From Vanilla planifolia (taxonomy: Eukaryota; Streptophyta; Magnoliopsida; Asparagales; Orchidaceae), in contig CM043874.1 in the NCBI GenBank assembly GCA_023846275.1, positions 25,455,630 to 25,519,629 on the forward strand: 64,000 bases of DNA, given 5' to 3'. The position numbers were made by a program, and so were the translations under genes. Below are positions 62,723 through 64,000 of this stretch, piece after piece. The stretch's first letter is position 1; each line of letters opens with the position of its first letter. A model generated the notes under the pieces. That model saw only the letters and a list, made by a program, of their open reading frames with translations. It had not been told where the DNA came from and did not search any database.

Positions 62723-64000
62723 GTAAATATTACTTTTGGGATACATTTTTGAGGGTTTTTTGTGTTATCGTGATCTTGGTTTTAGTTGTGGCGTCAAGTA
62801 TGGTGCGGGAATTGCTTATTCTATTTCAGACAATTTGTTGTCGCTTCAATTGTGTTGTCGAACCTCTTTTGTTTAATATGCTCCTTCTAAGCTTCTGCAT
62901 ATCATCAGTTCTGTTCACTTAGAACTCATATGCACTCTTCAAATAACAGGTTCTCTTTTGCTAGAGCGCAGCTTGTATCTTGATTTCAATCCCCATTTAT
63001 GGTTTTCTCTTCACTTTGCCGTTCCCTTTTATTGTTATAGCTTGCTATATGCCGTTAAATAGTGGTTTTATGTTTGTCTATCCTTGCCCGAACTGTTGAA
63101 ATTTTCTTAAGCGGTGGTTTCTTTACCAAAAAAATTTAGGAATATAGGGTGAGAGCTTAAAGCTTTTGCGGACTCTTTTTTCATTAGATGAGTGATCGGT
63201 TTGACCCATTGACTATTGCTATGACAACATTATTATGAGTGCTGGGTTTACTCTTCCCATAGAAGGTATTGGCTAGTAAGAGGGATAAGCACCTTAGAGG
63301 TTCTCTATGCCATAGTGTTTTGTGCATGACTTTCGTTGTGTAAACCTAGTTATTCTCTTCCATTTACATCTTTTTTTTATTTTCATTTATCTTCTAAACC
63401 ACTTCTCAACCTTTGTCTAGTGTAGGGCATATCTTTTAAGGGTTTTGAACTAGGGATTCGAAATTGTTGGAATTGACATTAAATAATGGATAACTTCATC
63501 AGTTAATTGTGTTTTGAGTACATCTTTTTCTTTTATTTGACGAATTAATATGCCAACCCAATATTCATCTTTGGGAAATATACTTATATAGCATGCCATG
63601 TATATGTAATGACATGCATAGTACCAAATATTTGAGTTTGTTTTGCATATCATCTTATTATATAAAATCTTAAATATAACTATTTTAATTGAAAGTTTGA
63701 GTTTAGATTTTGATTTTAGTTTCAGTCATTTGGTTGAAGATTTGGCTTTGGTAGTTTCAGTCTCAGTTTGGGTTTTAGTTAATCTTTAATTATATTTTTT
63801 TCTATTCTAATCTCATGTATTCTTCGTTTAATTCATATTTATTAAATTTCAATTAGAAGTAATGATTGCAAAGTTTATTATAACAAACTCAAAGTCAAAT
63901 TATTTAGATATAGAGTTTGTCATCTCCAAAATGCTTAATCGTAGTTCCAAATTTAGATATACTAATACCGAGACATATCTTAACAGTTATCATCTTACTT
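62723..64000 (+). other. Intron 1 of the ZIP-type gene (to window edge)
   Basis: It begins with the donor GTAAATATT and runs to the end of the window with no exon-like segment recognised. T-rich composition in the first half fits a plant intron. A frame at 62,659-62,922 that reads on from the exon is judged intron read-through. Confidence 0.5.

Overview
The window looks like nuclear DNA from a flowering plant. It is very AT-rich, made mostly of nested and decayed retrotransposons, and holds spliced genes with GT-AG introns and plant-specific families (a cucumisin/SBT4-type subtilase and a plant ZIP-type transporter first exon). The sequence alone does not fix the species. There is no sign of prokaryotic or organellar organisation, and I saw no tRNA, rRNA or CRISPR.

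Layout. From 1 to 27.8 kb lies old repeat material: two inverted arms (about 1.2-4.7 kb and 23.7-27.8 kb) carrying the end of a decayed SIRE-like Ty1/copia element and its flank, a decayed LINE (about 14.0-17.4 kb), gag-like and pol-like copia relics, and a dispersed LTR-like repeat seen four times.

From 27.9 to 38.6 kb is the most informative part. A nine-exon subtilase gene (28,297-35,919) is split inside exon 5 by an intact Ty1/copia element in antisense orientation. The element (29,330-34,121) has two 349-bp LTRs with no difference I could see, a perfect GGCAC target-site duplication, and a 1,330-aa polyprotein. Removing it and one duplication copy restores a 733-codon frame (732 aa plus stop) with the Asp/His/Ser triad, so the inactivation looks very recent. 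The gene's proximal promoter borders an old, degraded LTR of the same family. About 450 bp downstream is a non-autonomous relative (36,366-38,582), which kept the LTRs, tRNA-Met primer site, leader and polypurine tract but replaced gag-pol with a duplicated, host-like 347-aa reading frame. All three copies share a U3 array of CTAAC (GTTAG) motifs spaced about 21 bp apart.

From 38.6 to 53.5 kb are more repeat relics, including a degraded Ty3/gypsy element on the minus strand that was split by a 3,003-bp CpG-rich solo LTR with a perfect CAATT duplication. Two first exons of exactly 64 nt with related peptides lie at 53,730 and 62,659. The second matches the start of a ZTP29-like ZIP zinc transporter whose remaining exons lie beyond the right edge; the first appears to be an orphan paralogous exon.
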